Assembly: GCF_026547205.1 (NCBI RefSeq)
Contig: NZ_CP106877.1
Location: forward strand, 1,824,771 to 1,888,770
Reading direction: 5' to 3'
DNA length: 64,000 bases
Source: Fervidibacillus halotolerans
Lineage (GTDB): Bacteria > Bacillota > Bacilli > Bacillales > Caldibacillaceae
In this document: in pieces, positions 43,059 to 53,250 of the stretch
How the letters are laid out: each line of letters opens with the position of its first letter
Position numbering within the stretch: position 1 is the first letter of the stretch
Made by a program: the position numbers and the translations under genes
The notes under the pieces: generated by a model
The model's database searches: none
What the model was told of the DNA's origin: nothing
The model's input: the letters and a program-made list of their open reading frames with translations, nothing else

Positions 43059-43093
43059 AAAAAAACCCTTCTGTTCATTAAAGAACAAAAGGG
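43059..43093 (-). terminator. Terminator of aroA
   Basis: On the minus strand CCCTTTTGTTC-TTTAAT-GAACAGAAGGG is followed by seven T. It lies about 90 bases past the aroA stop and before ccpA. Confidence 0.9.
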
Positions 43094-43181
43094 ATTATTG
43101 ATAATTATAGCACAATATTGAATGATAAAATACAAACATTTGTCAAAAAATCCTTTAATTATTTTGACTAGCCAATGTACT

Positions 43182-44243
43182 TTACTTCTCAACAATCTCT
43201 TTGAAAAACATATCGAATTGACCGAGGTCCATTTGCTGCCTTGCATCAGATAGTGCAACAGCTGGATCCGGATGGACTTCTGCCATAATTCCGTCTGCGC
43301 CGATGGCAAGGGCAGCCTTTGCTGCTGGCAGTAATAAATCCCTTCTTCCCGTCGAATGGGTTACATCAACGATCACCGGAAGATGGGTTTCCTTTTTCAA
43401 AATTGGAACGGATGTTATATCGAGGGTATTTCTCGTCGCCCGTTCATAAGTACGTATTCCCCGTTCACATAAAATGATTTCCTCATTTCCTTGTGAAACG
43501 ATGTATTCGGCAGCCAACATAAATTCTTCGATCGTCGCGCTCATCCCACGTTTTAGTAGGACCGGCTTTTTAACCCTTCCCGCTTCTTTCAATAGTTCAA
43601 AATTTTGCATATTTCTCGCTCCAATTTGAATCACATCAACATAGTCGAGGGCTCTTTCAATATGGGAAGGATGAACGATTTCACTGACAACAGCTAAATC
43701 AAATTCTTCTGCGATCTCCTTTAATATTTTTAGCCCGTCCCAACCTAAGCCTTGAAAATCATAGGGGGAAGTTCTCGGCTTGAAAGCGCCACCTCTAAAA
43801 AGTTTCAATCCTTTTTCCTTCACGCTTTTTGCAACTGCACGGGTTTGTTCATACGATTCCACCGAGCAAGGACCGAAAATAAAATGGGGATTTTCATCAC
43901 CAATGTTTTCACCTTTAATATTAATCACTGTATTCTCTTTTTTATTTTTTCTCGACACGAGCAACGTTTTTTGCTGTTCGATTTCTTGTAACTCTAAAGA
44001 AGCTTTAAAAATTTCTTTGAAAATATGTTCGATCGTAGCATCATCGAAAGGTCCATCGTTATGTTGAATCAAACGGTCGAGCATCTTTCTTTCACGAACA
44101 GGATCATATCGATTCATACCTTGGGATTTTTTTAATTCTCCGATCTCCTTTGCTAAATATCCCCTTTCGTTCATCAATTCGAGTATTTTAAAATTAATCT
44201 CATCGATTTGCTCCCGTAATTGTTCCATTCTTTCCTTCGTCAT
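43182..44243 (-). CDS. aroA: Bifunctional DAHP synthase / chorismate mutase
   Basis: A 353-residue enzyme at the head of the shikimate pathway. The N-terminal AroQ chorismate mutase domain ([20 protein letters not shown], about 1-90) also serves as feedback sensor. The C-terminal KDO8P/DAHP synthase barrel ([40 protein letters not shown]) follows. The ATG at 44243 has AAGGAG eight bases upstream; the GTG two codons earlier is too close. Confidence 0.95.
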   Translation of the reverse strand: MTKERMEQLREQIDEINFKILELMNERGYLAKEIGELKKSQGMNRYDPVRERKMLDRLIQHNDGPFDDATIEHIFKEIFKASLELQEIEQQKTLLVSRKNKKENTVINIKGENIGDENPHFIFGPCSVESYEQTRAVAKSVKEKGLKLFRGGAFKPRTSPYDFQGLGWDGLKILKEIAEEFDLAVVSEIVHPSHIERALDYVDVIQIGARNMQNFELLKEAGRVKKPVLLKRGMSATIEEFMLAAEYIVSQGNEEIILCERGIRTYERATRNTLDITSVPILKKETHLPVIVDVTHSTGRRDLLLPAAKAALAIGADGIMAEVHPDPAVALSDARQQMDLGQFDMFFKEIVEK

Positions 44244-44414
44244 TTTCACATCTCCTTAAAAGGGAAAACTCTACTTTATATCGAGAAAAAAATATGATAA
44301 ATTGCAAATAGGATGAAAGGGATAAGCAATCATTATTTAATTATAGAAGATGAAAGGCATATTGTCACGAAACATACAAATTTATGCCATTTTTTAAAAA
44401 AGAAGGTGTAAAGA

Positions 44415-46550
44415 TTGGAAGAGAATAATTTTATTTTTGCACTAGATATTGGAACAAGATCGATCGTAGGTATCCTATTAGAAGAAAAAGATAGTCATCA
44501 TATTGTGAAAAAAGTGATCCTAAAAGAACATAAAGAACGGGCGATGCTAGACGGTCAAATTCACGATGTCATCTCTGTGGCGAATTTAATCCAACAAGTG
44601 AAAGAAGAATTGGAAACATCCTACGGCCCCCTTCAACAAGTGTATGTGGCAGCAGCTGGCCGTTCATTAAAAACAGAAAGAACAACGGTTTCAATGAATA
44701 TTGAAGGTAGAAGACTGAAGCGGGAAGACATTCTTCATCTCGAATTAATGGCGGTTCAAAAAGCAGAGGAACAAATTATTGAAAAATATCGAAATGTAAA
44801 AACGAATTATTTTTGTGTTGGCTATTCAGTTTTATATTATTATTTAGACGGAGAAATCATCGGTAATTTATTAGACCAAACCGGATCAGAAGCAAAAATT
44901 GAAATTATCGCAACTTTCCTTCCGAAAATCGTTATCGATTCTTTAACAGCAGCATTAAATCGGTGTGGCTTAGAAATCGCCGCCCTTACGCTAGAACCGA
45001 TTGCCGCCATCGACGTTTTAATTCCGCAGACGATGCGTCGTTTAAATGTCGGCCTTGTAGATATCGGTGCAGGAACATCAGATATTGCCATAACCGATGA
45101 AGGTACGATTATTAATTACGGGATGGTACCAGTTGCCGGAGACGAAATGACCGAAGCCATCAGCGATCAATTCTTATTAGATTTTCCGTTGGCTGAGCAA
45201 GCGAAACGGCAACTTGTCAAAGGAGATCCGGTAACATTTACGGACATTTTAGGATTTGAACAAACCGTTGAATACGAAGAAATGGTTGAAAAAATGTTAC
45301 CAGCCATCGATCATGTTGCAGAACAAATTTCCAATGAAATTTTACAATTGAATTCATTTAAATCGCCAAAAGCGGTTATGCTTGTCGGTGGAGGTAGTTT
45401 AACTCCTTTACTATCAGAACGACTGGCCGATCGATTACAATTGCCGAAAAATCGAGTCGCAGTCCGAGACGTAAAGGCCATTGGTAACCTTGTCATCGAA
45501 GAAGAAATGAACCTAGGACCTGAATTCGTCACACCCCTTGGAATTGCCATAACAGCGAAGAAAAATCCCATTCGGTATAAAACCGTTTTTGTCAATAATA
45601 TTCCTATCCGAACCTTTGAATTCAAACCTTTAACCGTCGGAGAGTGTATAGTCCAAGCGGGGATAAAAATAAGTCAATTATACGGGAAACCCGGATTGGC
45701 CAAAATAATTACGGTCAATGGAAAAGCACGGACGATTTCAGGAACCCTCGGAATGCCGCCAATTTTAAAAAAGAATGGAATTGTATGTTCCATCGATGAT
45801 TCGGTTGAAGATGGGGATCGAATTATTGCTCAAAAGGGAAAAGACGGTCAATCAACTGCCGTAACAATCGAAGAATTCATCAAAAATGAGAAATTAACGG
45901 TCACAATCAATGGGCAGTCGTATTTTTACGAACCGAATGTGAAAGTGAATGGTCAATCGGTGGCACCGAACTACGAAATAAAAGACCGGGATCAAATCGA
46001 ATGGGAAGAAAAGAAAACAATTGCCGATCTTATTACCCATTTTCATCCTAAACTATTAAAATCGAACGGTACATTCGTCATTACGGTCAATGGAAAAAGG
46101 GAGGAAATACCCGCATTCTCTAGGAAAATTCTAAAAAACGGAATGGAAGTCTCACCAAACGATCCAGTCACAAGCGGGGATGATATTCAAATAATAAATG
46201 GGGAACGTCCAACCGTTGAACAACTGATCGAACAAAAAGGATGGATGGCTGAAGAAACATTACCGATAACCTTTAACGGACAACCTGTTAACTTGACCAA
46301 AAAATTAACGAAAATCTATCGGGACGGGAAAGAATTGTCATCGGATGAAATCGTCTCTCCAGGGGATCAAATAACGATTGAAAGGGAAAAATTTTCCCCG
46401 TTTATTTTTCAAGATGTGTTCCGATTCGTTGATTTTCAAATTCCAAAGGAGGCATCCGGTAAATATAAAATGTTACGTAACGGAAAAGAAGCGACATTTT
46501 TTGATCCCTTAGAAGCAGGCGATCAGTTGGAAATTAAGTGGGAAACATAA
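44415..46550 (+). CDS. FtsA/PilM-like actin-fold protein with C-terminal beta-grasp-like repeats
   Basis: A 711-residue protein starting at TTG after AAGGTG. Residues 1 to about 375 form an FtsA-like ATPase: FALDIGTRSIVGILL (phosphate 1), VGLVDIGAGTSDIAIT (phosphate 2) and VMLVGGGSLTPLLSERL (adenosine). After residue 400 about five units of roughly 60-70 residues repeat the pattern NGK...D-x-V-x-x-GD-x-I, such as ILKNGMEVSPNDPVTSGDDI and IYRDGKELSSDEIVSPGDQI. No amphipathic membrane helix like that of true FtsA is obvious. It is not the division-cluster ftsA by location. It may scaffold an envelope process. Confidence 0.75.
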   Translation: MEENNFIFALDIGTRSIVGILLEEKDSHHIVKKVILKEHKERAMLDGQIHDVISVANLIQQVKEELETSYGPLQQVYVAAAGRSLKTERTTVSMNIEGRRLKREDILHLELMAVQKAEEQIIEKYRNVKTNYFCVGYSVLYYYLDGEIIGNLLDQTGSEAKIEIIATFLPKIVIDSLTAALNRCGLEIAALTLEPIAAIDVLIPQTMRRLNVGLVDIGAGTSDIAITDEGTIINYGMVPVAGDEMTEAISDQFLLDFPLAEQAKRQLVKGDPVTFTDILGFEQTVEYEEMVEKMLPAIDHVAEQISNEILQLNSFKSPKAVMLVGGGSLTPLLSERLADRLQLPKNRVAVRDVKAIGNLVIEEEMNLGPEFVTPLGIAITAKKNPIRYKTVFVNNIPIRTFEFKPLTVGECIVQAGIKISQLYGKPGLAKIITVNGKARTISGTLGMPPILKKNGIVCSIDDSVEDGDRIIAQKGKDGQSTAVTIEEFIKNEKLTVTINGQSYFYEPNVKVNGQSVAPNYEIKDRDQIEWEEKKTIADLITHFHPKLLKSNGTFVITVNGKREEIPAFSRKILKNGMEVSPNDPVTSGDDIQIINGERPTVEQLIEQKGWMAEETLPITFNGQPVNLTKKLTKIYRDGKELSSDEIVSPGDQITIEREKFSPFIFQDVFRFVDFQIPKEASGKYKMLRNGKEATFFDPLEAGDQLEIKWET

Positions 46551-46670
46551 CTTTCCCCTTAAAAGAAAAAAATTACCCGTAAAAAAAGTTTATCCATCCG
46601 AACGGATCACAAGCGTACGCTATTCCCTCTCAAATGATTTTAAAAGGGGACTATCCCCAATGAAAGGGAA

Positions 46671-46769
46671 AGTAGCGGCGACCCTAGCAGAAACAGTACG
46701 AAGCCCCCCTAGAGGAGTTTGTGAGTCGAGGAGGCTGAGGTCGTTGCCCGAGAAAAGCGCCGCCACCGA
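46671..46769 (+). repeat. Dispersed intergenic repeat, copy 1
   Basis: About 100 bases with the blocks GGCGAC, GAAGCCCCC, AGGAGGCTGAGGTCGTTGCCCG... and AAAGCGCCGCCACC. The same blocks in the same order occur at 60202-60307. The form resembles GC-rich intergenic repeats common in Bacillaceae genomes. Complementary ends (GGCGGC-like) suggest an RNA or DNA hairpin. No coding function. Confidence 0.7.
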
Positions 46770-46845
46770 AATTCATCATGCTCATTTCATGGAATGGGCT
46801 ATGCTTTTTGGGCAGCCCCGTGAAGATAGAGAGCAACCACTGCAT

Positions 46846-46893
46846 AAAAATGGCAAGTAGAGAAATTCATCCTTTTCTCCACTTGCCTTTTCT
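46846..46893. terminator. Bidirectional terminator between the FtsA-like gene and ytxJ
   Basis: GGCAAGT-A-GAGAAA and TTTCTC-C-ACTTGCC form a long stem, with TTTTCTT on the plus side and ATTTTT on the minus side. It ends the ytxGHJ operon. Confidence 0.85.
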
Positions 46894-46920
46894 TATCCAT
46901 TATTTTGAAAAACGAATGCT

Positions 46921-47259
46921 TTATACCGAATCCAATTCTTCTTGCAACACTCGGTCGATTTCTTCCTTCCGAATGTTCCAATGGGAGGCATGCCACTTAA
47001 CCTCACCGTTATGAATATAAAATATTTGAGGTGTTTCATGTTTGATGGAAAAATAGTCAGCGATATAATTCGACAATGGACGGCTTTCTTGAACCGCTAA
47101 ATAATAGGCGGAAAACTCTGGATTAGATTCCGTAAATTGTTGAAATTCCAGAAAAGCATTGTTACTAATCGGACAGGTTAAACTATGTTTAAATAATAAA
47201 AAGGACTGGTTATTTTGAAGAATCGAGTCGAAATCCCTCGGCTGTTCTAATTTTTCCAT
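46921..47259 (-). CDS. ytxJ: Bacillithiol-system redox protein YtxJ
   Basis: A 112-residue thioredoxin-fold protein. LLFKHSLTCPISNNAF holds a single reactive cysteine where a thioredoxin would have CxxC, matching the monothiol bacilliredoxin-like family. TPQIFYIHNGEVKW is the cis-Pro region. The ATG at 47259 follows GGGAGG. It is the last gene of ytxGHJ. Confidence 0.9.
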   Translation of the reverse strand: MEKLEQPRDFDSILQNNQSFLLFKHSLTCPISNNAFLEFQQFTESNPEFSAYYLAVQESRPLSNYIADYFSIKHETPQIFYIHNGEVKWHASHWNIRKEEIDRVLQEELDSV

Positions 47260-47353
47260 TACCCATTTCCTCCCTTTTAAACCCCTTTTTCGTAACATCG
47301 CATACTTACAATACCCCTTATCTACGGCATGGTCCTTTTGAAAGGATGGAAGC

Positions 47354-47773
47354 TTACTGTTCTTTTACCTCTTGTTCTTTTAATTCCTCTAATTTTTTAT
47401 CGATTTCTTCGGATAAATCGTGGATAGCTTTTTGTGCATCTTTCAATACATCTTCAGCACTCTGTTCCGATTCCTTCGAAAAAGCTCGGACCTTTTCTAC
47501 CAAATCTTTCGTCTGATCTTTCACCGACTTCGTAAGTTGGGAGCTTTTTTCGCTAGCATAATCCATAATCTCTGTTCCCTTTTGTACCACTGATTGTTTC
47601 AATTGATCAGTCTTTTGAACAGCTTGGTTCAATTGGGCGTTAATATCTGCACGAAGTTCCCTTCCCGATTTCGGTGCGTATAGCATGGCTACAACCGAAC
47701 CGACTACCCCACCGATAAATGCTCCTAATAAAAAGTCTTTAACCCCTGATTGATTCATTTTTTCTTCCGACAT
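47354..47773 (-). CDS. ytxH: YtxH-family stress protein
   Basis: A 139-residue protein with a glycine-rich hydrophobic N-terminal helix (FLLGAFIGGVVGSVVAMLYA) ending in PKSGRELR, then a long helical tail (VKDQTKDLVEKVRAFSKESE). It is the Bacillus YtxH/gas-vesicle-like family of unknown function, associated with general stress. AGGGGG precedes the ATG. Confidence 0.88.
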   Translation of the reverse strand: MSEEKMNQSGVKDFLLGAFIGGVVGSVVAMLYAPKSGRELRADINAQLNQAVQKTDQLKQSVVQKGTEIMDYASEKSSQLTKSVKDQTKDLVEKVRAFSKESEQSAEDVLKDAQKAIHDLSEEIDKKLEELKEQEVKEQ

Positions 47774-47784
47774 ATCAATACCCC

Positions 47785-48237
47785 CTATAATTTATTGTTC
47801 TTTTCAATCTTTTTTTGTTTTTTACGACGACGAATTTCTTCCATCTTTTCCTTTAACTCTGCAACGATATCCGCCCATTGGATAATTTGTACTACTTTTT
47901 CTTCATTTTTTTTCAGCTCATTTTTTACATTGCCGGAAAAGGATTGTAATGAATCGTTAAACTGGTAAATCGTCTTTCCTACTTCCTGCACCCCGTTTAC
48001 TACCGTGTTTAATTTTTCTGATTTTTCTTGAATGTCTTCGGCTAAAGCATTCGTTTTCTTCAACAATTTCCCTGCTTCTTCCGTCACTTCTTTTAATTGA
48101 GTCTCCGCCTGACCTAATGTTTTCGAAATTTGTTCCAGCGTTTTGGAAAGAGTTTTTAAAGTGGAGATCAAGTAGACGACTAAAACGGTAAAGGCGATGG
48201 CCACAAGAGCCACACTTGCATACAAAATCGCATCCAT
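47785..48237 (-). CDS. ytxG: YtxG, DUF948-family membrane protein
   Basis: A 150-residue protein with one N-terminal transmembrane helix (ASVALVAIAFTVLVVYLIST) and a long coiled coil (KTLSKTLEQISKTLGQAETQ), ending in a basic tail (RRRKKQKKIEKNNK). It is the first gene of the ytxGHJ operon, which is SigB/SigH dependent in B. subtilis. Upstream (about 48307-48340) there is a SigH-like -35 word AGAGGAAAT, but its -10 is poor. Confidence 0.88.
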   Translation of the reverse strand: MDAILYASVALVAIAFTVLVVYLISTLKTLSKTLEQISKTLGQAETQLKEVTEEAGKLLKKTNALAEDIQEKSEKLNTVVNGVQEVGKTIYQFNDSLQSFSGNVKNELKKNEEKVVQIIQWADIVAELKEKMEEIRRRKKQKKIEKNNKL

Positions 48238-48412
48238 CCTAAAGCTTCTCCTTTCATTGGACCAAAATCACATTCCCATCTGTTACATCGTACATGCTTT
48301 TTCAAAGATTTCCTCTTACTAATCATTAAACCAAATTTTTCTCTAATAATCGAGTCTTCTAAGTACTTTTTTTCTAAGTTGACAAAAAAAGACGCTTCGA
48401 TTCCAATTGAAC

Positions 48413-48455
48413 AAAAAAAGGCTTAAAACTCCCGTAGTCGGTTCGTTTAAGCCTT
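48413..48455 (-). terminator. Terminator of the antiporter gene
   Basis: AAGGCTTAAA and TTTAAGCCTT are perfect ten-base arms; on the minus strand seven T follow. It is placed 28 bases past the stop. Confidence 0.92.
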
Positions 48456-48482
48456 AACATTATCCAAAGGTTGGGATGAACA

Positions 48483-49580
48483 TCACCCAACAGAATTGAC
48501 GAATAAAATATAACTAGAAATAAAGTAAAAAAGGACGATTAGAAAAGAAGGAATCAAATAAGTCCACCGATTTGCAACTTTTTTTCGTAACATCGAATAC
48601 ATAGCAATTACCAATAACACCATCGATGCTAAAACGGTATATAAATGACTGTCGTTAACCGAATGGATTAACGGTTCCCGATACAGTGCATCCGTAATAA
48701 TTAAGTTAATAAAATTAAACAGACAACTTCCTAAAATGGCCCCGATTGCCAAGTTATAATTTCGTAAACGAATCGATGTAATCACGCTCACCGTTTCTGG
48801 TAATGAGGTACTAGCCGCAAGAAAAAAGGAACCGACAAAGGTAGAACCAAGCCCAGTCTCTACGGCAATTCCATCAGCCGCAACGGTCAATAAACTTCCG
48901 TCAATGAGTACGAAAGATGCAGTGATGAAAAATAGAACCCAAATAAACTTTAAAGAATACCGATCTAACCGTTTTTTTAACCGTCTGTCGAAGGTTTCAA
49001 CCGATTCTTTTTCAATAATCTGGCTTGTCCATTGTTTTTCATCACTTTCATTTCCAACGGCCACTTGATAAGTAACCGATTCTACATCAAACATATAACG
49101 ATCCCGTTCACCGATATCCGCTACGGAGTATTTCGAAACCATCTTCATTCCAATAAAATATACGATCGCAACGACCATCATATCCAATCCAAATCCGAAA
49201 ATCTCGTAAGAAAAATCCATCGACATCGATAAAGCAACAACTCCCGATAAGACGATGATTAAGCCAGTGTTATAAGCATTTTCCTTATGGGCGTAAAAAA
49301 ATACCCGCCTTTTTCGAAAAATAATGTCAGCAAAGGCTAAAATCATAATATTATATAAATTACTCCCGAAAATATTTCCCATCGCTAAATCGGGATTGGA
49401 GATGATTAATGATGTAAAGCTTGTTGTCAACTCCGGCAGAGCAGCAGCACTTCCTAACAAAAACGAAATAACAAAATCTTTCAACGTCGATTTTCCATCG
49501 ATTAGGTCTGCCAAAACGGACAAGAAAATGGCTAAAATGACGATTAAAATAGCTGTTACTGTAAATGTTACATAAACCAT
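48483..49580 (-). CDS. Sodium/calcium exchanger-family antiporter
   Basis: A 365-residue membrane protein with two inverted CaCA repeats. The alpha motifs are PELTTSFTSLIISNPDLAMG with GSNLYNIMILAFADI, and SLPETVSVITSIRLRNYNLA with GSCLFNFINLIITDA. A charged cytosolic loop is at about 170-210. The ATG at 49580 has AAAGGAG eight bases upstream; the longer frame is unsupported. The transported ion is Na+ or H+ against Ca2+ or K+; it cannot be decided here. Confidence 0.9.
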   Translation of the reverse strand: MVYVTFTVTAILIVILAIFLSVLADLIDGKSTLKDFVISFLLGSAAALPELTTSFTSLIISNPDLAMGNIFGSNLYNIMILAFADIIFRKRRVFFYAHKENAYNTGLIIVLSGVVALSMSMDFSYEIFGFGLDMMVVAIVYFIGMKMVSKYSVADIGERDRYMFDVESVTYQVAVGNESDEKQWTSQIIEKESVETFDRRLKKRLDRYSLKFIWVLFFITASFVLIDGSLLTVAADGIAVETGLGSTFVGSFFLAASTSLPETVSVITSIRLRNYNLAIGAILGSCLFNFINLIITDALYREPLIHSVNDSHLYTVLASMVLLVIAMYSMLRKKVANRWTYLIPSFLIVLFYFISSYILFVNSVG

Positions 49581-49654
49581 TGGAATAACTCCTTTAACAT
49601 ATTTAAAAAATCGATCAACCTTCACGATTGAATGAAGTTTTTATTTTAACCATC

Positions 49655-49695
49655 GAAAAAGTACCTTCCAGATATGTTCAAACTGAAAGGCACTT
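49655..49695 (-). terminator. Terminator of murC
   Basis: On the minus strand AAGTGCCTT and AAGGTACTT pair (one G-T wobble) around an 18-19 base loop, followed by TTTTTC. Confidence 0.75.
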
Positions 49696-49725
49696 CGATT
49701 CAATCCTAGTGAAGGCTTTCACCTT

Positions 49726-51039
49726 TCAAACCTGGCCTTCATTGTTTCGATACATTTCATAACTTTCTTGGAATTTTTGAATGTCCCCTGCCCCCATAAA
49801 AAGTAAGACGGCATGGTCGAATGTTGCTAAAGGGGATACATCGGACTCTTTTAAAACCTCAGCCCCCTCAATCAATTTTTGCAAATCTTGTATGGACAAT
49901 TGTCCGTGATGTTCCCGAGCTGAACCGAAAATATCACATAAAAATACTTTATCCGCTTCTTTCAAACTTTCCGCGAACTCTTGAAGAAACGTTTGTGTCC
50001 GCGTATACGTATGGGGCTGAAAAATGGCGACAATTGGTCGGTCAGGATATTTTTGTCTTGCCGATTGAATAGTTGCACGGATTTCCGTTGGATGATGGGC
50101 GTAATCATCCACAAGAATTTGATTGCCGAGTTTCTTTTCGGAAAAACGTCTTTTTACACCGTGAAAGGTTTTTAGTCGTTCTTGAATGATTTGGACGTCG
50201 ATATTTTCATAATGGCAAATCGTAATCGTCGCCAAAGCGTTTAAAATATTATGTTCCCCGAAAGTTGGAATGAAAAAGGAAGCGTAAAATGTATTTCGAA
50301 CGAAAACATCAAAATTCGTTCCTTCCTTCGTCACTTCCACATTCCGGGCTTGAAAATCGTTTTCTTCACCGAACCCGTAATATAAAACGGGAACTTTCGC
50401 TTGTATTTTTTGTAAATGTTCATCATCCCCGTAGGCAATAATTCCCTTTTTAACTTGCCAAGCCATCTCTTGGAAGGCGGAGAATACATCCTCGATGTTC
50501 GCATAATAATCCGGATGATCAAAATCGATATTTGTCATAATGCAATAATCCGGATGATAGGACAAAAAATGTCTCCGATATTCACAAGCTTCAAATACGA
50601 AATATTCCGCATCCTTCGTTCCTTTGCCTGTACCGTCTCCGATCAAATAGGAAGTCGGTTTTGCCCCTTCCATCACGTGGGATAAAAGACCGGTCGTCGT
50701 CGTTTTCCCATGGGCACCGGTTACCGCGATACTTGTAAAATTTTCGATAAACTCTCCTAAAAAGCGATGATAACGAATCACGGGAAGATCCATTTCCATC
50801 GCCTGTTGTATTTCCTCATGGGTATCTGGAAACGCATTCCCTGCAATCACTACCATGTTCGGCTGAATATTGTCTTTTCCAAAGGGATAAATTTGTATTC
50901 CCGCTTGTTCCAATGCCTCTTGGGTAAAATAATGTTTTTCCACATCCGAACCTTGCACATCATATCCATGATCATGAAGTACTTGTGCGAGGGCACTCAT
51001 CCCTGTACCCTTAATTCCAACAAAATGGTAAATGGTCAT
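49726..51039 (-). CDS. murC: UDP-N-acetylmuramate--L-alanine ligase
   Basis: A 437-residue cytosolic enzyme adding the first amino acid of the peptidoglycan stem. The Rossmann start [23 protein letters not shown] loop [18 protein letters not shown] near 107-124 and [20 protein letters not shown] are all intact. Length is normal. It is monocistronic with its own terminator. Confidence 0.96.
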   Translation of the reverse strand: MTIYHFVGIKGTGMSALAQVLHDHGYDVQGSDVEKHYFTQEALEQAGIQIYPFGKDNIQPNMVVIAGNAFPDTHEEIQQAMEMDLPVIRYHRFLGEFIENFTSIAVTGAHGKTTTTGLLSHVMEGAKPTSYLIGDGTGKGTKDAEYFVFEACEYRRHFLSYHPDYCIMTNIDFDHPDYYANIEDVFSAFQEMAWQVKKGIIAYGDDEHLQKIQAKVPVLYYGFGEENDFQARNVEVTKEGTNFDVFVRNTFYASFFIPTFGEHNILNALATITICHYENIDVQIIQERLKTFHGVKRRFSEKKLGNQILVDDYAHHPTEIRATIQSARQKYPDRPIVAIFQPHTYTRTQTFLQEFAESLKEADKVFLCDIFGSAREHHGQLSIQDLQKLIEGAEVLKESDVSPLATFDHAVLLFMGAGDIQKFQESYEMYRNNEGQV

Positions 51040-51323
51040 ACAATAGAACCTCCAAAAGCGATATATGTATTATCTTATGTCATCACGATTTTTTTGATTA
51101 AATGGAAAAGTCACCGAAAAATGATTCAACTATGAACGGTTCATTTTTTTGCCTCATAATTATAACATTATTTGTTCCAAAAGACTATTATGCACGAATA
51201 AAGCAAAAAAAGGAAGAAAAATACTTTTTTCTCTTCCCTTTTCATCCTTTCACTGCCCAAAAAGCGAACATACATTTTCTTGTAACTTATGAGAACAGAT
51301 TAGAAAGGAATTGGAATAAACAG
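51040..51323. other. Gene-free region between divergent murC and the ABC exporter
   Basis: No credible gene. It contains an A/T-rich hairpin GGAAGAAAAA...TTTTTTCTCTTCC (about 51211-51237) and must hold the murC promoter, which I could not place with confidence. Confidence 0.4.
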
Positions 51324-51352
51324 TTGTAAATTTACTGAATATTCAATATAAT
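51324..51352 (+). promoter_or_regulatory. SigA promoter of the ABC exporter operon
   Basis: TTGTAA (51324-51329), a 17-base spacer and perfect TATAAT (51347-51352), about 125 bases upstream of the TTG start. Confidence 0.7.
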
Positions 51353-51475
51353 GATACATCATATATTTAAGCTGATGACTCTACTGGTTTTATACAAATG
51401 GACAAAACTTTATCCACCTTTTCTTTTTTCCCATATAATGTGAAATGTTCGATCCAATCGTTTAGGAGGGATACT

Positions 51476-52399
51476 TTGTATTCGATTGAAATCAATCAGG
51501 TCACAAAAAGATATAAAACAAAAAGAGGCCTTTTAACTGCGGTAAAAGATGTGACATTGCAAATTGAAAAGAGCAAAATAACAGCTCTATTAGGCCCAAA
51601 TGGTTCTGGAAAAACAACATTAATAAAAATGATTTGTGGACTAGCAAGTATTGACCAAGGCACCATTTTCGTAAACGATATCGATGTAAAGAAAAAGCGA
51701 AAAAAAGCCGTACACCAAATCGGATGTATGTTAGAAGGGGAACGAAACATTTATTACTATTTAACCGTTTTTGATAACTTAAAATATTTCGGATTGTTAA
51801 ATTTAATACCAAAACAAACATTACATCACCGGATAGAGCAAATCCTTAAACTTCTCGGTTTAGAAGAAAAGAAAAAGGAGTACGCCGCAAATTTGTCGCG
51901 GGGAATGCAGCAAAAATTAGCCTTAGCCCTCGTTTTATTAAAAGATCCTGATATTTTACTGTTAGATGAGCCTACATTAGGATTAGACGTTCAATCCTCC
52001 AATGACATATTGACGATGCTAAGAAAAATGGCTTTAAACGGAAAAACGATTTTATTAACATCCCACCAACTTGATTTGGTTGAAAAAATAAGTGACCGAA
52101 TGATTTTTATCAAAAACGGTACGATTATCGAGGATCTACAGTCAAAAGAAAAAGAACAAGATAATCAACAATATGTCTATCTCGATTTAAATATACCGAA
52201 TCAACAAGTTTTACAGGAGTTGGAACATCTCATTTACATGGAAAGGGAAAATGAACGGATTTGGAAAACGACCCTCGCCCATTTACCGGAAATTTTACAG
52301 TACTTAAAGGATCAGCAAGTTACCGTTAAAAACTTAACAACGCAAAGGAAATCATTGGAACAAATTTTTTTAGAACTGGTAGGGGATTCAAATGACTGA
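51476..52399 (+). CDS. ABC transporter ATP-binding protein
   Basis: A 307-residue ATPase of an ABC-2 type exporter. Walker A LLGPNGSGKTTLIKM, signature NLSRGMQQKLALALVLL and Walker B DILLLDEPTLGLD are all present. The TTG at 51476 is chosen because AGGAGG is six bases upstream and the protein then starts at the family border (MYSIEINQVTKRYKT). A C-terminal extension of about 80 residues follows the ATPase core. It overlaps the permease by eight bases. The cargo is unknown. Confidence 0.9.
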   Translation: MYSIEINQVTKRYKTKRGLLTAVKDVTLQIEKSKITALLGPNGSGKTTLIKMICGLASIDQGTIFVNDIDVKKKRKKAVHQIGCMLEGERNIYYYLTVFDNLKYFGLLNLIPKQTLHHRIEQILKLLGLEEKKKEYAANLSRGMQQKLALALVLLKDPDILLLDEPTLGLDVQSSNDILTMLRKMALNGKTILLTSHQLDLVEKISDRMIFIKNGTIIEDLQSKEKEQDNQQYVYLDLNIPNQQVLQELEHLIYMERENERIWKTTLAHLPEILQYLKDQQVTVKNLTTQRKSLEQIFLELVGDSND

Positions 52400-53216
52400 A
52401 ATGATTTATTCCATTAAAGCAGAATTTGTCAAATTCAAAGGGATGTTTATTCGCTATTACATCGATTCGATTAGTGAAATTGTATCCTACGGTTTGTTAA
52501 TGTTCGGACTCATTTTAACCGTATTTCAAAATTTAACGGGTACAAACGAACAAATTTTTCAACTCATGGTTGGTATTTTTATTTGGTATATTGGTATTAA
52601 TGCGATTGCGGTTTTTAGTTTTATTTTGCAGGAAGAAATGGTTTTGGGAACACTCGAACAAATTGCCATAACAAAGGTTCCGATTGAAAAAATGTTGTTA
52701 GGCAGAGCAATTGGGACATTTATTTTTGATAGTTTAGGAGCGATTGTTTTATCGACCATCTCCTTTTCATTTGTTGCAATTTTTCGAGATCTATCCTTGG
52801 AAACGTTTTTTTCATTAAATCTCTCAATCCCTAGTTTAATCATTGTCATCCTATTGACGATGGTTAGTATTTACGGTTTTTCTTTTATTCTTGCAGGATT
52901 TTCTTTAGTATTTAAACGAATTGGAGCTATTACGACGTTATTAAATTACTTATTCCTTTTTTTGATTGGACTCGTTATGGCATCGAATCAACTGCCGCCA
53001 ACCATCGACCTAGTTACTAAACTACTTCCAATGACTTTGGGTGTGATAAATTTAAAACAAGTTATAATCGATTCAACAACTTTGGTTGAACTAGTAAGTA
53101 CCTATGAATTTTGGTTACTAATCCTCAATTCTGGATTGTATTTTTTCATCGGTTTATCGTTGTTTAAATTGTTATTTAATATATCCATAAAAAATGGGAA
53201 ATTATCTAGCTATTAA
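52392..53216 (+). CDS. ABC-2 type permease
   Basis: A 274-residue membrane protein with six hydrophobic segments (for example ISEIVSYGLLMFGLILTVFQ; IGAITTLLNYLFLFLIGLVM), the partner of the ATPase upstream. It probably forms a homodimeric exporter. The two genes interrupt the usual murC-sftA neighbourhood and carry their own promoter and terminator. Confidence 0.85.
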   Translation: MTEMIYSIKAEFVKFKGMFIRYYIDSISEIVSYGLLMFGLILTVFQNLTGTNEQIFQLMVGIFIWYIGINAIAVFSFILQEEMVLGTLEQIAITKVPIEKMLLGRAIGTFIFDSLGAIVLSTISFSFVAIFRDLSLETFFSLNLSIPSLIIVILLTMVSIYGFSFILAGFSLVFKRIGAITTLLNYLFLFLIGLVMASNQLPPTIDLVTKLLPMTLGVINLKQVIIDSTTLVELVSTYEFWLLILNSGLYFFIGLSLFKLLFNISIKNGKLSSY

Positions 53217-53250
53217 TTTTTCATTTTTCCAATCTTAGCCTAATATGATC

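Noticed and set aside
51102-51329. Plus-strand frame upstream of the ABC exporter
   Set aside because: No ribosome site; it runs into the SigA promoter of the exporter.
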